DNA of 64,000 bases, taken from assembly GCA_051453625.1 (NCBI GenBank), contig JBOZIK010000001.1, positions 263,573,207 through 263,637,206 on the forward strand, read 5' to 3'. This DNA comes from Welwitschia mirabilis. Taxonomy: Eukaryota; Gnetophyta; Gnetopsida; Welwitschiales. Each line of letters opens with the position of its first letter. The stretch's first letter is position 1. The notes beneath the pieces are model-generated. The model made no database searches and was not told where the DNA came from. It saw nothing but the letters and a program-made list of their open reading frames with translations. Of the stretch, positions 23,521 through 35,479 are shown piece after piece. The position numbers and the translations under genes are program-made.

Positions 23521-24398
23521 TATTTTTAAATGAACAACCCTCTAATTTCTTTATAACCATTCCACTAAGTGTTTTCCATCATGAGAGAATTTTCCATCAT
23601 GCTTGTTTCTTCTCTAGTACATCTCTGTCATCTACAGCATGCATTTTTACTACATGGTAATTTCTGTCTGCTGCGCCTACACATGGCCCTTGGCCATCCG
23701 TCCTCTACCTTTTCCTGACACCTCCACGTGCACTTAAACAATAAGACCAGAAAGTAATAAATCTGACAAACCCTAAATGGGCCTTTAGGAATGAATAATA
23801 GAACAAATGCATCACAGTTGAATGAAACCCCAAATCCAAGAGATTTCCTATTCTCTATCGTAATTTCCCTATTTTTAGTCTTTTTTGATTAGGAATGTTA
23901 AAGAAATGTTTTGAGAAAATGCCTAAGGTGCATGTTTTATCACTCTCTCAAGCATAAATCTGATGGATTCAGGGCATGATCTGCTACCTGCATTAACCTC
24001 CCCTGCCGTCATTCACCGTCCTAGTTTACGCATCATAGCACAATCAGAGTCACTCAAAGCGATAGCCCTATCACTGCTACAAATCACTGGTAGTCATCTT
24101 CCTACGTGTATACAATTGTGTACTGATAGGACCTGGCTCAGGAGTTAAGGTAATCAGATTAACAAAATAAAAAAAAAAAATGAAGACCTTTCTTTCATTT
24201 CTTTGCCCACTGCATTGTCCTTTCTCTTATGTTTCCTACTTCTTGTTTAGTTCCCTACCTACACGTTAATACTTTGTCATTGTGAGTGCACCACACCCTC
24301 TTGCCTGTGTGTTTCATGCAAGAGCATGGTTTTTATGCTCTGACTTTTGCCATTTCACTCGTCCATATGATTCATGCCTTTAATTAAGACATTACAGT

Positions 24399-24410
24399 TG
24401 GTATCTAAAA
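24399..24410 (+). promoter_or_regulatory. Probable tRNA-iMet primer-binding site
   Basis: TGGTATCTAAAA follows the presumed LTR end (ATTACA) by two bases. Seven of the first seven bases match TGGTATCAGAGC, with the rest decayed. Sequence further on (CCAGGTTCAAGTCCC at 24433-24447) is also B-box-like. If correct, the LTR at 21976-24396 also served as a 5' LTR. Confidence 0.45.
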
Positions 24411-24642
24411 ATGTTAGAAAATGTTGTGTTCCAGGTTCAAGTCCCATTAAAAACATGAGGGTGCCTCTTTTTGTTTGAAATAGTAATAGATAACACTGTA
24501 TTTCTAAACAAAATTTATTAGTATAGTATACCTTGTAAAAATAAAAATTTATTTTTATTTTACTCAGTTCTTATGCCTTTGTTCTCTAAGGAGTTAAATA
24601 ATTTATTATCTAAATATCAAGTTATATATTCAAGCCTTAGCA

Positions 24643-24706
24643 NNNNNNNNNNNNNNNNNNNNNNNNNNNNNNNNNNNNNNNNNNNNNNNNNNNNNNNNNN
24701 NNNNNN
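24643..24706. other. Assembly gap, 64 N
   Basis: Sixty-four unknown bases. Confidence 0.98.
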
Positions 24707-25011
24707 AAAATGATCAAAAATCTATTGTGTTTTGCTTGCAAAGTGATGTTGGAAATCGTACATAATGAAATTTTTTCCTTGTGCATTTTTCCTCTTCCTT
24801 TTACTAAATGTTTATCTCCCTAGCTTTAAGCTGCATCATAGTGCTGAGCTCCTCAAACAATCTGCACCAACACTATGAGCTCTTCAAGCAAACCACACTA
24901 TAGTTATGGGGTTTCAAGTTGGGTGTTTACTTACTGAGAAACAATGAAGGTAAGGTGATCTTCCTTCTCATCATTTTGCATCAATAAAATTTTTAGTTGG
25001 AAGCGTTAGCA

Positions 25012-25072
25012 CATATAGTTATTAGATAGTTTAGAAAAGAAGAGGTCCTTGGTTCAATTCCTAGTTAGTGCA
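25012..25072 (+). repeat. tRNA-like cassette
   Basis: An A-box-like TTAGCACATATAG is followed about 40 bases later by GGTTCAATTCC, a good B-box match (GGTTCRANYCC). No foldable anticodon arm is obvious. It resembles the cassettes at 23455-23520 and 51370-51432. Confidence 0.5.
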
Positions 25073-25208
25073 AAAGTTTTGCTATTAGCATGAAATTTAA
25101 TAATTTGTCTAGCCTTAGCCACTAAATTTCTCCTTTTATAATTAACCCATAATTTAAATCTTTGTTAGTTTTCTGGGCTTGTAAAGAAATGATTCTCCAT
25201 TTAGATAA

Positions 25209-25944
25209 NNNNNNNNNNNNNNNNNNNNNNNNNNNNNNNNNNNNNNNNNNNNNNNNNNNNNNNNNNNNNNNNNNNNNNNNNNNNNNNNNNNNNNNNNNNN
25301 NNNNNNNNNNNNNNNNNNNNNNNNNNNNNNNNNNNNNNNNNNNNNNNNNNNNNNNNNNNNNNNNNNNNNNNNNNNNNNNNNNNNNNNNNNNNNNNNNNNN
25401 NNNNNNNNNNNNNNNNNNNNNNNNNNNNNNNNNNNNNNNNNNNNNNNNNNNNNNNNNNNNNNNNNNNNNNNNNNNNNNNNNNNNNNNNNNNNNNNNNNNN
25501 NNNNNNNNNNNNNNNNNNNNNNNNNNNNNNNNNNNNNNNNNNNNNNNNNNNNNNNNNNNNNNNNNNNNNNNNNNNNNNNNNNNNNNNNNNNNNNNNNNNN
25601 NNNNNNNNNNNNNNNNNNNNNNNNNNNNNNNNNNNNNNNNNNNNNNNNNNNNNNNNNNNNNNNNNNNNNNNNNNNNNNNNNNNNNNNNNNNNNNNNNNNN
25701 NNNNNNNNNNNNNNNNNNNNNNNNNNNNNNNNNNNNNNNNNNNNNNNNNNNNNNNNNNNNNNNNNNNNNNNNNNNNNNNNNNNNNNNNNNNNNNNNNNNN
25801 NNNNNNNNNNNNNNNNNNNNNNNNNNNNNNNNNNNNNNNNNNNNNNNNNNNNNNNNNNNNNNNNNNNNNNNNNNNNNNNNNNNNNNNNNNNNNNNNNNNN
25901 NNNNNNNNNNNNNNNNNNNNNNNNNNNNNNNNNNNNNNNNNNNN
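25209..25944. other. Assembly gap, 736 N
   Basis: Unknown bases. The gap lies where most of the 5' LTR of the plus-strand Tat-like element would be expected. Confidence 0.98.
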
Positions 25945-26280
25945 TTTTCCTTTTCTTCAAATTGATCTTTTTAGGGATATCACGTTTGAGTACTAGAGCA
26001 TTACTTGAAATTGCAACTATGGTATTCTGGGATTTAATTTTGGCCGTGAAGTGAGTTAAAATCTTCATAATTCATGGCTGGAGGCATTTCATTGAAACAT
26101 TCACATATTCATTTAGAATAATAACTCTGCTTAGCACCATAAAAATAACTATTATATTTTGGATCTCGCTTATTGGCTTAAAAGCTAGAGAAAGTTTCCA
26201 TGTTTCCAACACTTAAAAATATTACTTTTGGGCTCAAGAGTATTCCAGTTAGGTGAAGAACTTTATAAATTTATTATTAA

Positions 26281-26645
26281 AGTGCAACTTTTGAAAGTTT
26301 TTCATTAACAAAACCTTAGATCATTACATTTAGTATCTAAGCTGCATGAGGTTTATTATATTGAGATGAAAACTTGAGGATGTTTCATTCGATATCAGAG
26401 CTAAGAGCTATCAAAGTTTTAAGTTTTTCACTTATAGATTAACAGGTCATTTCATTTTTTTGTTAGAGCATAAAGTATGAAAGATTTTCAACTATAAAAA
26501 TTTTATGGCCATTTCATTTTGGTATCAAAGCATAAAGGATGGAAGATTTTCAACTGTAAAAATTTTATGTCCATTTCATTTTGGTATCAGAGCATAAAGT
26601 ATGGAAGATTTTTAACTGTAAAAATTTTATGGTCGTTTCATTATA
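26281..26645 (+). repeat. 62-bp tandem repeat carrying a tRNA-Met primer motif
   Basis: Three good units have (A/G)GAGCATAAAG-type markers at 26465, 26527 and 26589, exactly 62 bases apart; two more decayed units lie before them (markers near 26338 and 26397). Each unit contains TTGGTATCAGAGCATAAAG or a variant, GGAAGATTTTCAACTG, TAAAAATTTTATGG and CATTTCATT. TGGTATCAGAGC is perfect in the last unit at 26583-26594 and is the standard plant retroelement primer site for initiator tRNA-Met. Confidence 0.85.
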
Positions 26646-26724
26646 TCTATAGGGTAATCTTGTGAATTATCATATATTAATGAAAGATACAAGCATAGTG
26701 AACTTTCACCACGAATATCTTTTT

Positions 26725-26741
26725 TATGCCATTCCCAAGGA
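26725..26741 (+). promoter_or_regulatory. Primer-binding site, GGCGCC type, decayed
   Basis: TATGCCATTCCCAAGGA aligns with TGGCGCCGTTGCCGGGGA using one gap; all but one substitution are G-to-A or C-to-T. It lies seven bases after the presumed LTR end, as in Athila/Tat elements. Confidence 0.55.
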
Positions 26742-26794
26742 CAGTGGCATGATAACAATAGTGGGACATGTATAGAATTTCTTTTTTTGTACTC

Positions 26795-27062
26795 TTTTTA
26801 GCTTAATTTGTTTTCTTTTCTTTATAGTCTGTAGTTTTTTTCTTTTTTTTTCTTTTTTTCCTTTTTTTTGTTTTTTTACTGATCCCTTTCTAGTGCCTTT
26901 TCCTTTTTTCTTTTTATTATGAGTGGATTAGTATTGGTTACTTAATTAATGAAATCTAATTTGGTGACTTATTTTTCTTTTTTTGTTTTTTTAATTTTTA
27001 TTTTTATTCTTTTCTTTTCTTTTAGTTTTTATTGTATTTTTTTCTCCTTTTCTTTCTTTTCT
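26795..27062 (+). repeat. T-rich leader tract
   Basis: A long pyrimidine-rich stretch (TTCTTTTCTTT, TTTTTTTCTTTTTTTCC and similar) following the primer site. It is probably the untranslated leader of the Tat-like element. Confidence 0.6.
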
Positions 27063-28798
27063 TGTAAAATATTAATGGATAGTACATCAAATTTTCTTAT
27101 AGGGGCTAATATTTAGAAAAAGATTTAAGAAAAAATAGAAAAATTAATTCTTCTATTCATCTTCTCTATCTACCATTATTTTGTTTCTCTCTTTTCTTTT
27201 CTATCACAAGTGACTTTCTTGATAAGTACTTCAGTATTATTTGAAGCACATGATCAAACAATCTTAGGGAAATGATTTAGTACATATGGTTTTCATTTTT
27301 ATAATTTTCATTTCTTGCATTTCATATTTGTTTTTACATTAGTTCTTTTGAAACCCTTATTCAATTTTTTATTTTTTTAATCATATAAACTAATCTTATA
27401 TCTCATACTGTCAATTTTTTTAAAACCCTAATTGTCATTTTCCTAGAAATAATTTTAAACTATCATACTAGTATTATTGCCTTTCCTAATTAATTTTGCT
27501 AGATTCTTGCATCAGAACTATGTCATATTTAATAAATCAAATGTTTGAATTATATTGATGTCTTTCACATACCATGTGCATTAATAAACTTCACATGAAC
27601 TATAATTTTTGCCTTTTTGTAAAAACCCATATATCTCATTTGTCATCTAATCCTGAACATAAGAAAAGTATCAAGGATCACTTTATTTTTGATACTTAGG
27701 TTCTTCTTCATGCATCACTTAACCTCATTATGCACATCCATGGAGTTCTACCATTTTATCTTCATATTACTTTCATGATTTAAAGCCTAAAGATCCTTAC
27801 TTTATCATGAAGAGTTTTAATCTATATCTTCCACTGTCCATTATAAATCCTTTCCCTCATCATCTCATGAACTTTCTTGACCTTCTAATTCTTATCCTTT
27901 ATTTTCTCATGAAGACGCTTAATTCTATCCTTTATCTTTTGACTAATATCCTTCATATTTTAAAACTTAACAAGTCTCTTGAAACTACTTAAAATACACC
28001 TATATGAAATTCATGAAAGCTTAGCACTGCATCAACATCACATGATAGCACTTCAATCAACAAGCCTCTTCCACCTTATAAAGACTTAATAAAAAATTAC
28101 AATAATTAAATCAAACCACTATCCAAGTCATTAAGACACTTATCTAATAATAACAAGAGGATTTTTCTACATCCCTAGAACTTAATCCTATAAATCTTAA
28201 AAAGAGAAATAATAATCAAATCAATGAAATCGAAGCCATACTCTTTACCGATGAGGAAGAAAATAATGAGGATTGATTAGAAGATGATTAATTACTTGAG
28301 GAGAGCCATGTTTTTTAGGATGAATCTTTTAGCAAACCATGTAAGAAGAATAACTTTAAAGAAAATCCTATGCATGATCCATCTCACATGTCAAAATTCT
28401 CATGAATAAAATATTTCCATATCATCTTTATCTCTTGAGTAAGATTTAAAAATTCATGAGGAAGATAAATTTTCCTTTAAGTCACAATAACTTTATAATG
28501 ATCTTATATATATTTCTATTAATAAGAACTTATGTCATCTAATGACTAACCACTTATCTTTATCTTCACCTCCAAATGATATCTTATAAGATTTGTTTAA
28601 AAATCATGAGTGATCTAAAGGATGAACACTTTTAGATCTTAAATGCATAGACATTAACATTTTCACTGATGTCCGTTCCAACTTCATAGGTACATGTGTG
28701 AAAATTTACATGGATTCTCTACCATTTCATAACCCATAATCCAATCATAGCCTGCAAACCCTTAAAGTTCATATCTTTATATCCTTAGGCCTTCATCT
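27063..28798. other. Unreadable internal region of the Tat-like element
   Basis: I cannot recognise gag, protease, RT or RNase H here. An acidic stretch (LFTDEEENNED at about 28.23-28.28 kb) is the only coding-like sign. A complete Tat element would need far more room for pol, so most of it has been deleted. Confidence 0.45.
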
Positions 28799-29152
28799 AT
28801 GCATTACACTCAAATACCCTACTATGAGACAAGTTTAGTTTTATTACATGATCTTAAACTAGATTTATTTTCTAGGGTAGGCTTAGGATGGGTAGACCCA
28901 TTCACAATAAAACCAATATCTCCTGATGGTGCCACTCTCATAAAACTACACAAGCAATATGACTTATATAATCATCATCTTAAGCCATTTTACTTAGATA
29001 ATCTTAAATTTCATCCACATCATAGAATACACCTTCACCATATTAAACCTTATCATTCACCTCTTCTATTATGTCATTATTTCATAAGGCTTACTAATCA
29101 CTCATCTCTTCCATCTTACTATGAGTTTATGATACTTATGAATCTTGGGTAG
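28799..29152 (+). pseudogene. Integrase C-terminal GPY/F module (Tat-like)
   Basis: A 117-codon open frame. Residues about 10-30 read LVLLHDLKLDLFSRVGLGWV, residues 32-45 DPFTIKPISPDGAT (the G-P-F-T-I box with Gly replaced by Asp), and residues 54-64 YDLYNHHLKPF, matching the FKVNGHRLKPY block that ends this module. The remainder is His-rich. The catalytic core that should precede it is absent, so the open frame is a relic rather than a gene. It fixes the element orientation as plus. Confidence 0.75.
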
Positions 29153-31076
29153 TATCATTTTTATAACAAGAAATCTATATCATTCCATGGTTTGATTAGA
29201 GATTAAGTGGATTCTTAATTTTTAAGAAAACATCACCTTTATTTTTTAGTTCTTTTATTAAGGCTTTTATTCAATTAATGTCTTCAATTTGAAATTAAGT
29301 AAAAAACATGAATTATCTTCTATTCATGATATTTCTTTATTTCAAAGAATTCATGGGGATGAAATCATTTCTCTATTGGGATAATGAGCTAATGATCCCT
29401 TTTATGTGATATGAATATAAAAATAAAAATAAAAAATAAAGAGTAAAGCAAATCAAGAAAAATGTTGAGGCTCTTTATCACATTTTCATGATTACTTCCA
29501 TTGAGTTTAGTTAACTATATTAGGGTTATGAATATATGTTGGTAATGCAACTCTAACAATTCATTCATAACACATTCATCTACATTAGTACTATAAACAC
29601 TTGCTCATAATGTAGCATTAAATACTTTTTGTATAAAATTTTAAATCTATTAAAAGAAAGTATTACAACACTGAATTCTCAATAAGATAAAATGCTTGAA
29701 ACTTGGATTTTCATGATGAAAAAGGGAAATACAAGAACTTTGAATGGGATTAAAGGGTTCCTTTGATTTATTTATTTATTTTAATATTTATTACTTGATA
29801 TCTTTCTACTACTCTTAATTTTCATAAATCTACTTCATTAATGCCTTATCTTATTTTGACTTAGATCCATAATTAAATAAACTTTATTTAGGACATTACT
29901 TTACTTTCATAGTCTCATTCATTCTGGTATGCATGATAGAGTTTTAGTTGCATTCCTATTTACTTTATTTCCATTTATTCCACTATCCTATATCACATGC
30001 ATTTACTCATACCACATACATTCATTATTTCATCTTTATAAGAAAGCATACTTATAGTTACATCTATGTTTTGTTGTGATGATATCTCTTCTTTTATGAG
30101 TCATGCTATAACCAAATCAGTCTGCATTATTATTGAAATTAAATGATCTTTAGGCTATGATTTCACATAATTTTTATTTACTCTGAGCCTTTTTATCATT
30201 TCCTTACCTTACCTCTTATGTTTTCATAACTCTTGTATGCATTCTTATTCAGTGTTCTAAATATAAGATCATTTACCTTAGAAAATGTTTGCTATTGTGA
30301 GATTTAACCAACACTTATTACTTTCTCTCTACTCATCTTAAACTTTTTCACTTAGATTTTTTTTTTTAAATTCATAATCATCTAAGATCATTGATGGCTC
30401 ATGATATTTTATAGAATTAGCTTGTAACATGATCTTCATCTAGTTTCTACCTCATTTAGATGCTTTCTTTATCATCTTTCTTTTTACCTTTTCCTTTATG
30501 TTTCTTTTTTTTTTTTTGAAAGACCTTTTTAAGGAATTGAACTCACAACCACAAAGTGATAAGAGTACTACTATATTGTTAGAGTATCTCCAGAGAGACT
30601 TTTATTTATTCTTACCTTTATTTCTTTTCACTTTTTGTCTCTATCACTTTCACCTATAACACTCATCTTTGGAGCCCAATAATTTAATAATTTTTCATAG
30701 AATCCCTTTTCACTTTCACCATTTTCCATACATTTTTAGATATAGATATTATTATTTTTATGTTTTATTTCTTGCATGTACTTCTTTCTCAACAATTTTT
30801 TTTCTAGCTCATTCTAGACTATATAGAATATGCATCATTTATTCCTCATTATATTTACAATCAACTTTTCATCTTTCAAACTTTAATAATAAAATTTAGC
30901 TTTGGTTAGGGTAAGTGACATTATCACTTAAAGTAATTATTTTTCATGTTCCATCTTTTTACTTTATAAATGATTTTAGAGTACATTGGCCAAATTTTTT
31001 TAACTAAGAATCCTTCTTTTCTTCATGTTATAATTTTTTGACATACTTTTATTTCAAGGGACTAGCAAAAGGTTGG
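29153..31076. other. Non-coding 3' region of the Tat-like element
   Basis: Sequence between integrase and 3' LTR; long non-coding stretches here are normal for Tat elements. It includes a tRNA-like, B-box-bearing segment on the minus strand at 30533-30597 (TGTGAGTTCAATTCC) next to a poly-T run. Confidence 0.5.
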
Positions 31077-31084
31077 TTAAAGGG

Positions 31085-32392
31085 TATGATAATACTCAAA
31101 AATTAACATTTATATTAAGGAATTAAGGCCTTTTTAGAAATTTTAATTAATCATCATTGTAGTTTTATGAATTTATTTTACTTAAGGCCATAAAAATCCT
31201 AATTTACTATAAATATACCTAAACAATATTATTTTGTAGGATAAATGTAACATCAAGAGCATCATAACAGGAGATGGATCTACGCTAAGCCTAATTGGTA
31301 GTGGCATTAGTCCTAGGCATAGTGTCATCAGTTTCTTAGAGCAAAATAATACCATTCTTACATTCATGAGTCTTCTTGATGCAAGAAATTTATTTTCATC
31401 ATTTATAAAAATAAAATATGAACAAGGAATATTTTCTACGAAGAACTCTATTAGGCCTCCTAATTAAAAAAATCAAGACTAAAGATTTATTTTATGGACT
31501 TAGGAAATTCTTTAAAATAACTACATTAGACCTTAGAAACCCTAATTAAAAGGCCCTAATTCAAGCCTATATATGTCCTTTATTATTTAATTTAAATTTT
31601 GTTGGATATTTCAAGGAGATTTCAGATTTAGTCATGAGTTCTTTCTAAGATTTCTATAAGAATGGGTTAGCTACCAAGCTAGCATGATGCTTCATTGTTG
31701 AGCATGAGTATATTTCCAAATTATATGTTTTACTTATTTTGATAAAAATGTTCTACATATTCTTAGTGCATTAATTTGATACTAAACTATGAATTTCATA
31801 TTTGTTATACTTAGGATTTATTGAATGATGCCTTTACTTTAAGATCTAATTTTGTGATTTTCCTTTACATGCTAGATTGCATAACCTGAATGTTTATTTA
31901 AAAGATTTTGGAATCCTACTTTTTATGTTTTTTTTATTCTTACTATGGAGGCTAGATGGATTGGTTATATTACCTTCATGTCTATAATGGATAACATAAT
32001 GCCATTATTCTTGATCTTAAACTAGTGAAATGTTCATGATCATAGTGAACCATATCATTGTGAATGAGCTGGAAGTAAAGCTACATGTTCTTAATATAAG
32101 TTCTTTTACTTTTCCATGAAGTTATTATATTAGCTTAAATGCTATGTCTCATTCCTAGATCTCTAATATTATTTCACTCTCTACAAATATCTACTTTTAT
32201 GCTAGTTTTACTAATAGCTTTTATCATCTATATTTGAGGAAGAATAACATTGGGACTATCTTAAAAATAAAATTCCTACTATTTTTAGTAAACATTGGAT
32301 TTTTCCATGCAAAATTTGTATTCCTAAGAAGATCATCTGAATTACCATATTTTAATAATAGATATAAGCATAGCTAAACTTCACCATGAACA
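31085..32392 (+). repeat. 3' LTR of the Tat-like element
   Basis: It starts TATGATAATACTC after the purine tract TTAAAGGG and ends CACCATGAACA. It is homologous over its whole length to the LTR at 59075-60337 (shared blocks include GCATAACCTGAAT, TAGATATAAGCATAGCTA and a TATA-like CTATATATG at 31568). The homology ends at the same point in both copies, which supports the boundaries. Confidence 0.8.
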
Positions 32393-34834
32393 ATGCACCT
32401 TAATGATCAAATAAAACTATGATCATTATTAAATAATGTCTAATAGTAACATTTGTCTCTATTAAAAAAGAAGCATCCATTACAAACATTTAGTTCTCTT
32501 TTAAATAAAATTTAAGAAATAATTTTTCTTCGTTAACTAATAATAATTTTTTTTAATTATCATATGAAATTTCTTATTAAAAGAGACTAATCATAATAAT
32601 CCCATACTAAAAATACAGAACACACATTATTCATGCAATTTACTAAATGATCATCATTAGAAGAATTTTGATATAATAATAAAATTTCAACTAGCCATAG
32701 AAAAAAATACTTAAAAAATAATTCATTTAATAAGTAAACCTCTCATGCTATTAAGGTATATTTATATTTCTACCTTGGATTCCTGATAAACAATGACCTA
32801 TTTGATTGTCATAAAATGTAGATTTAGCATTCTTCCTCCTTTGTTTCTTAGAAAGTACAACCTTCATTTTTCAATCTTAATACAATTAATTCTTTAAGAA
32901 TTTAATTTGATTTTATAAAGAATCAGGATGAAAGACAATAAGAGTATGAATTAATACCCTCAAAAAATCATTGTACTAGTAAGAACTATCAAAATTAAAT
33001 ACATCTCTCATGAAGGGAAACCTAAACTTTTAAGAAATTTCTTCTTTATTTCTTTCTTATAATTCTATGTCTATTAACTCTATTATTTTTATTTTTTTAA
33101 TTGTTTAGAACTATTTAAAACATGTAAGTAATATCTAGGAATAATAAAAGGTATTGGAAAAATAGTACAAGGAAAAACCACTTAGTAATAAGATATGGAG
33201 AAATTCAGAGAGAAGAGGAATTTTTAAGGTTAAAAAGAGATAGAGACTAAAGCATAAGTTTACAATTATAGGTTTACATTGACAAAGATATTTGAAATTA
33301 GGGAGAGAAAATAGGAGTCACTAAATATTGCTTATTAAACAATAAGAAATCTCTATTAATATCATCTTTTGATGATGATAATTCCTTATGTTTTTATCTT
33401 ATTAAGTCAACAACAACATCGTAATGTGTGAACCTTTACAACTCTTGACAATGATGTCAATTTTTCTATCTCTCCAAATTTTAGGAATAATAACTTATGT
33501 ATTTATCATAAACTAGGTTGAGAACTAATAAAAAGATAATTCAAGTTTGGAATGATGTGAAGAGGACTAAGTGATGTAAAAAAAAGCTACAACATTTTGG
33601 CTTTCTTAGTCTTTCTTCAAAGATTTGACTAGTTTTACAATAACTTATACATGCTTTTGATGTAAATCTTCCTTTATCGTATTAATTTTCTAGACTTTCT
33701 AGTAACAACAATAATAGAGAGATATTTTGAAAGATGAGATTAGCTAGTTATGAATTCTTTAGAGTTGGTCACCTTATGTGCAATTACATATAAGACATTA
33801 ATAATTTTTAGTATTTACATTTTAAAAATATTATAGCAAATTTTTGGAGGCTAAATAGAACTGCTGAAATGCTTCTTTTCTAGTGCCCTTTAATTACAAG
33901 TAAAATAATTGGTTTTCTAGTAGTTTGATTTCCACCAAAGAATTTTCTTAACTAAATTCTAAATACCTAAGACTGGTATAATAAAACATGCTTGAAAGTT
34001 ATAGATAGTATCCAATACATGTTTTTATTCAATACTAAAAACTAATCTCTTATCCTATTTAATATTTAGAGAGTGTGATTAATGTGATAATGAAATATAG
34101 GCACCATATTCCTTTTTAATTTTAACTTAGTAAATGTATTTAATACATAAATTGATGAGAAAATCATAAGACCACTTTGAAGACATAAATTTATCCAAAA
34201 TAGACTTTTCAAAAGAAAAAAAAGTATAGCTCCATTTTTTAAGCCTTATTTACTGGACAAAACTAGTTAACCACTCTTCAATGCATTCTTTATAGAATAT
34301 AATTTTAGAAAGGTTACAACCAAGTAATATCTTTTGTTAAAAGATCTCTCTTATAATTATAAGATCATATATTAGTCACTAGTAAAGTATGAATTAAAGA
34401 ATAAACACAAAGTTATAAGTAGTATAGATTACAATTTTCTAATGAAAAATGATTTATTTATGTTATTGAACTAATGTAATAATGACATTAAAATAATCAA
34501 GTTCTAAAATATATCCAACTAGGTTTATGTTGACCACTTAACAAATGAATAAGTAAATTTGGGATTATTTTGAATTGTTTGTTAACCTTACCTAAAATAC
34601 TTACCTAGCATAACCGTTGGTTTTCACTAGATGGTGCCTTCTAAAAAAACCTTATCCTTTTAGGTTTTTTTAAAAGAAAGAAATGGAGTACATAAGCCTG
34701 ACTATGCATAGGTGATTTAAATCATTTGCCTTAGAAATTATATTTCCCTAAGTAGCTTAATCCATTAAATACAGTCTATAAATTTGAAATGGTAATTAAC
34801 AATGACATATATCAATGTCAAAGAAGAATGTTCA
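32393..34834 (-). repeat. 3' LTR of the host copia element (truncated)
   Basis: Homologous to 57113-59074 plus 60343-60753 (shared phrases include AATAAAACTATGATCATTA, GCTTTCTTAGT, ACATATATCAATGTCA). The LTR start on the minus strand lies at about 34834, directly after the purine tract. Its low-coordinate end is cut by the Tat-like element at 32392, leaving about 480 bases unaccounted for. Confidence 0.82.
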
Positions 34835-34835
34835 A

Positions 34836-34845
34836 TCTCTCCCTT
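34836..34845 (-). promoter_or_regulatory. Polypurine tract of the host copia element
   Basis: AAGGGAGAGA on the minus strand immediately precedes the 3' LTR start; it would prime plus-strand DNA synthesis. Confidence 0.7.
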
Positions 34846-35262
34846 GGCATTATTGGATACACTATATTATTGCAATAGTAATAAATAAGAAAAATAAAAT
34901 TGCCACATTATTAAAGTTGTGTAACACATCTTTTACAATTATCTCTACTAGAATCAGTCATTCATACTTCTCCTTGACTACAATGTTAATTATATTTAAT
35001 GTTTACCTAAAAATAATTAATTTTTTCTTATCAAGAAACTTGGTGAATAAATTTATAGGCTACTCATTTGAAAAATAAAATTTAATAACCAATCATTCTT
35101 ATTCTATCAATCCTCTTATGAAATAAAATGTAATATTTATATGATTTTTTATTAAATAATAAATTGAATTTTTGGAAATGGATACAGAAGACATACTATT
35201 ACAAAAGATATAAATTATCATTTTAATTAAAACTATAAACTCGTTAACAAGGCCACAATTGA

Positions 35263-35457
35263 TTACTTTTTACTATAATAGTAAAATAAAATCTTTCCCA
35301 TCATCATTGGGAAACCTGAAGTGCTCTTTTTATCATCTAATAAACCTACCCAATGAGCATCTACATATCCAACCAATTGTGGATTTTTATTAGAATAATA
35401 TAATAGACCATGTTGTAAAGCATCTTTTGTATACTTCAACATCCTTTTTACTACCAT
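35263..35457 (-). pseudogene. Copia RNase H remnant (host element)
   Basis: A 64-codon open minus-strand frame reads VKRMLKYTKDALQHGLLYY, LVGYVDAHWVG and DDKKSTSGF: the three hallmark blocks of copia RNase H (V-K-R-x-L-R-Y connection, GY-x-D-A-D-W with the last Asp now His, and D-x-KSTSG). The C-terminal S-W-x-S-K-K-Q block is reduced to YYYSKK. Confidence 0.9.
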
Positions 35458-35479
35458 TAAATGGGAATACTATGGATCA

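Larger units (their letters stand above)
21939..24396 (+). mobile_element. Tekay/del-like 3' end plus 2.4-kb LTR, copy T2
   Basis: GTTTCGAGGACGAAACC at 21940-21956 is the well-known pol C-terminal end of Tekay/del chromoviruses (the FEDE region), followed by the tract CTCTTAAAGAGGTGGAGAAA. The LTR starts TCTCACGCC at 21976 (family start TGTCACGCC) and has a TATA box at 22440. It appears to end ACA at 24396, just before TTGGTATC, a tRNA-Met primer-site start. Its first kilobase matches the minus-strand copy at 53.1-51.9 kb and parts of T1. It contains a tRNA-like cassette at 23455-23520. Confidence 0.7.
24411..25208. other. Presumed internal region, mostly unassigned
   Basis: No coding match. 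It contains a 64-N gap (24643-24706) and a tRNA-like cassette at 25012-25072 (TTAGCACATATAGTTATTAG followed by CCTTGGTTCAATTCCTAG). Confidence 0.5.
26646..32392 (+). mobile_element. Tat-like gypsy element, plus strand, internally deleted
   Basis: Left end: the last ~70 bases of an LTR (TATTAATGAAAGATACAAGC to CACGAATA at 26717) match the ends of LTRs at 32392 and 60337. A primer site follows at 26725-26741. The internal region includes a pyrimidine-rich leader, an integrase C-terminal module (28.83-29.06 kb), a 2-kb non-coding 3' region, a purine tract (AAAGGG) and a 3' LTR at 31085-32392. The bulk of the 5' LTR is missing or hidden in the N gap. The right LTR end abuts sequence of the host copia LTR, so the element appears to have inserted there. 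Confidence 0.7.

Noticed and set aside
25154-26068. 304-codon and 267-codon frames around 25.2-26.0 kb
   Set aside because: They consist almost entirely of the 736-N gap.
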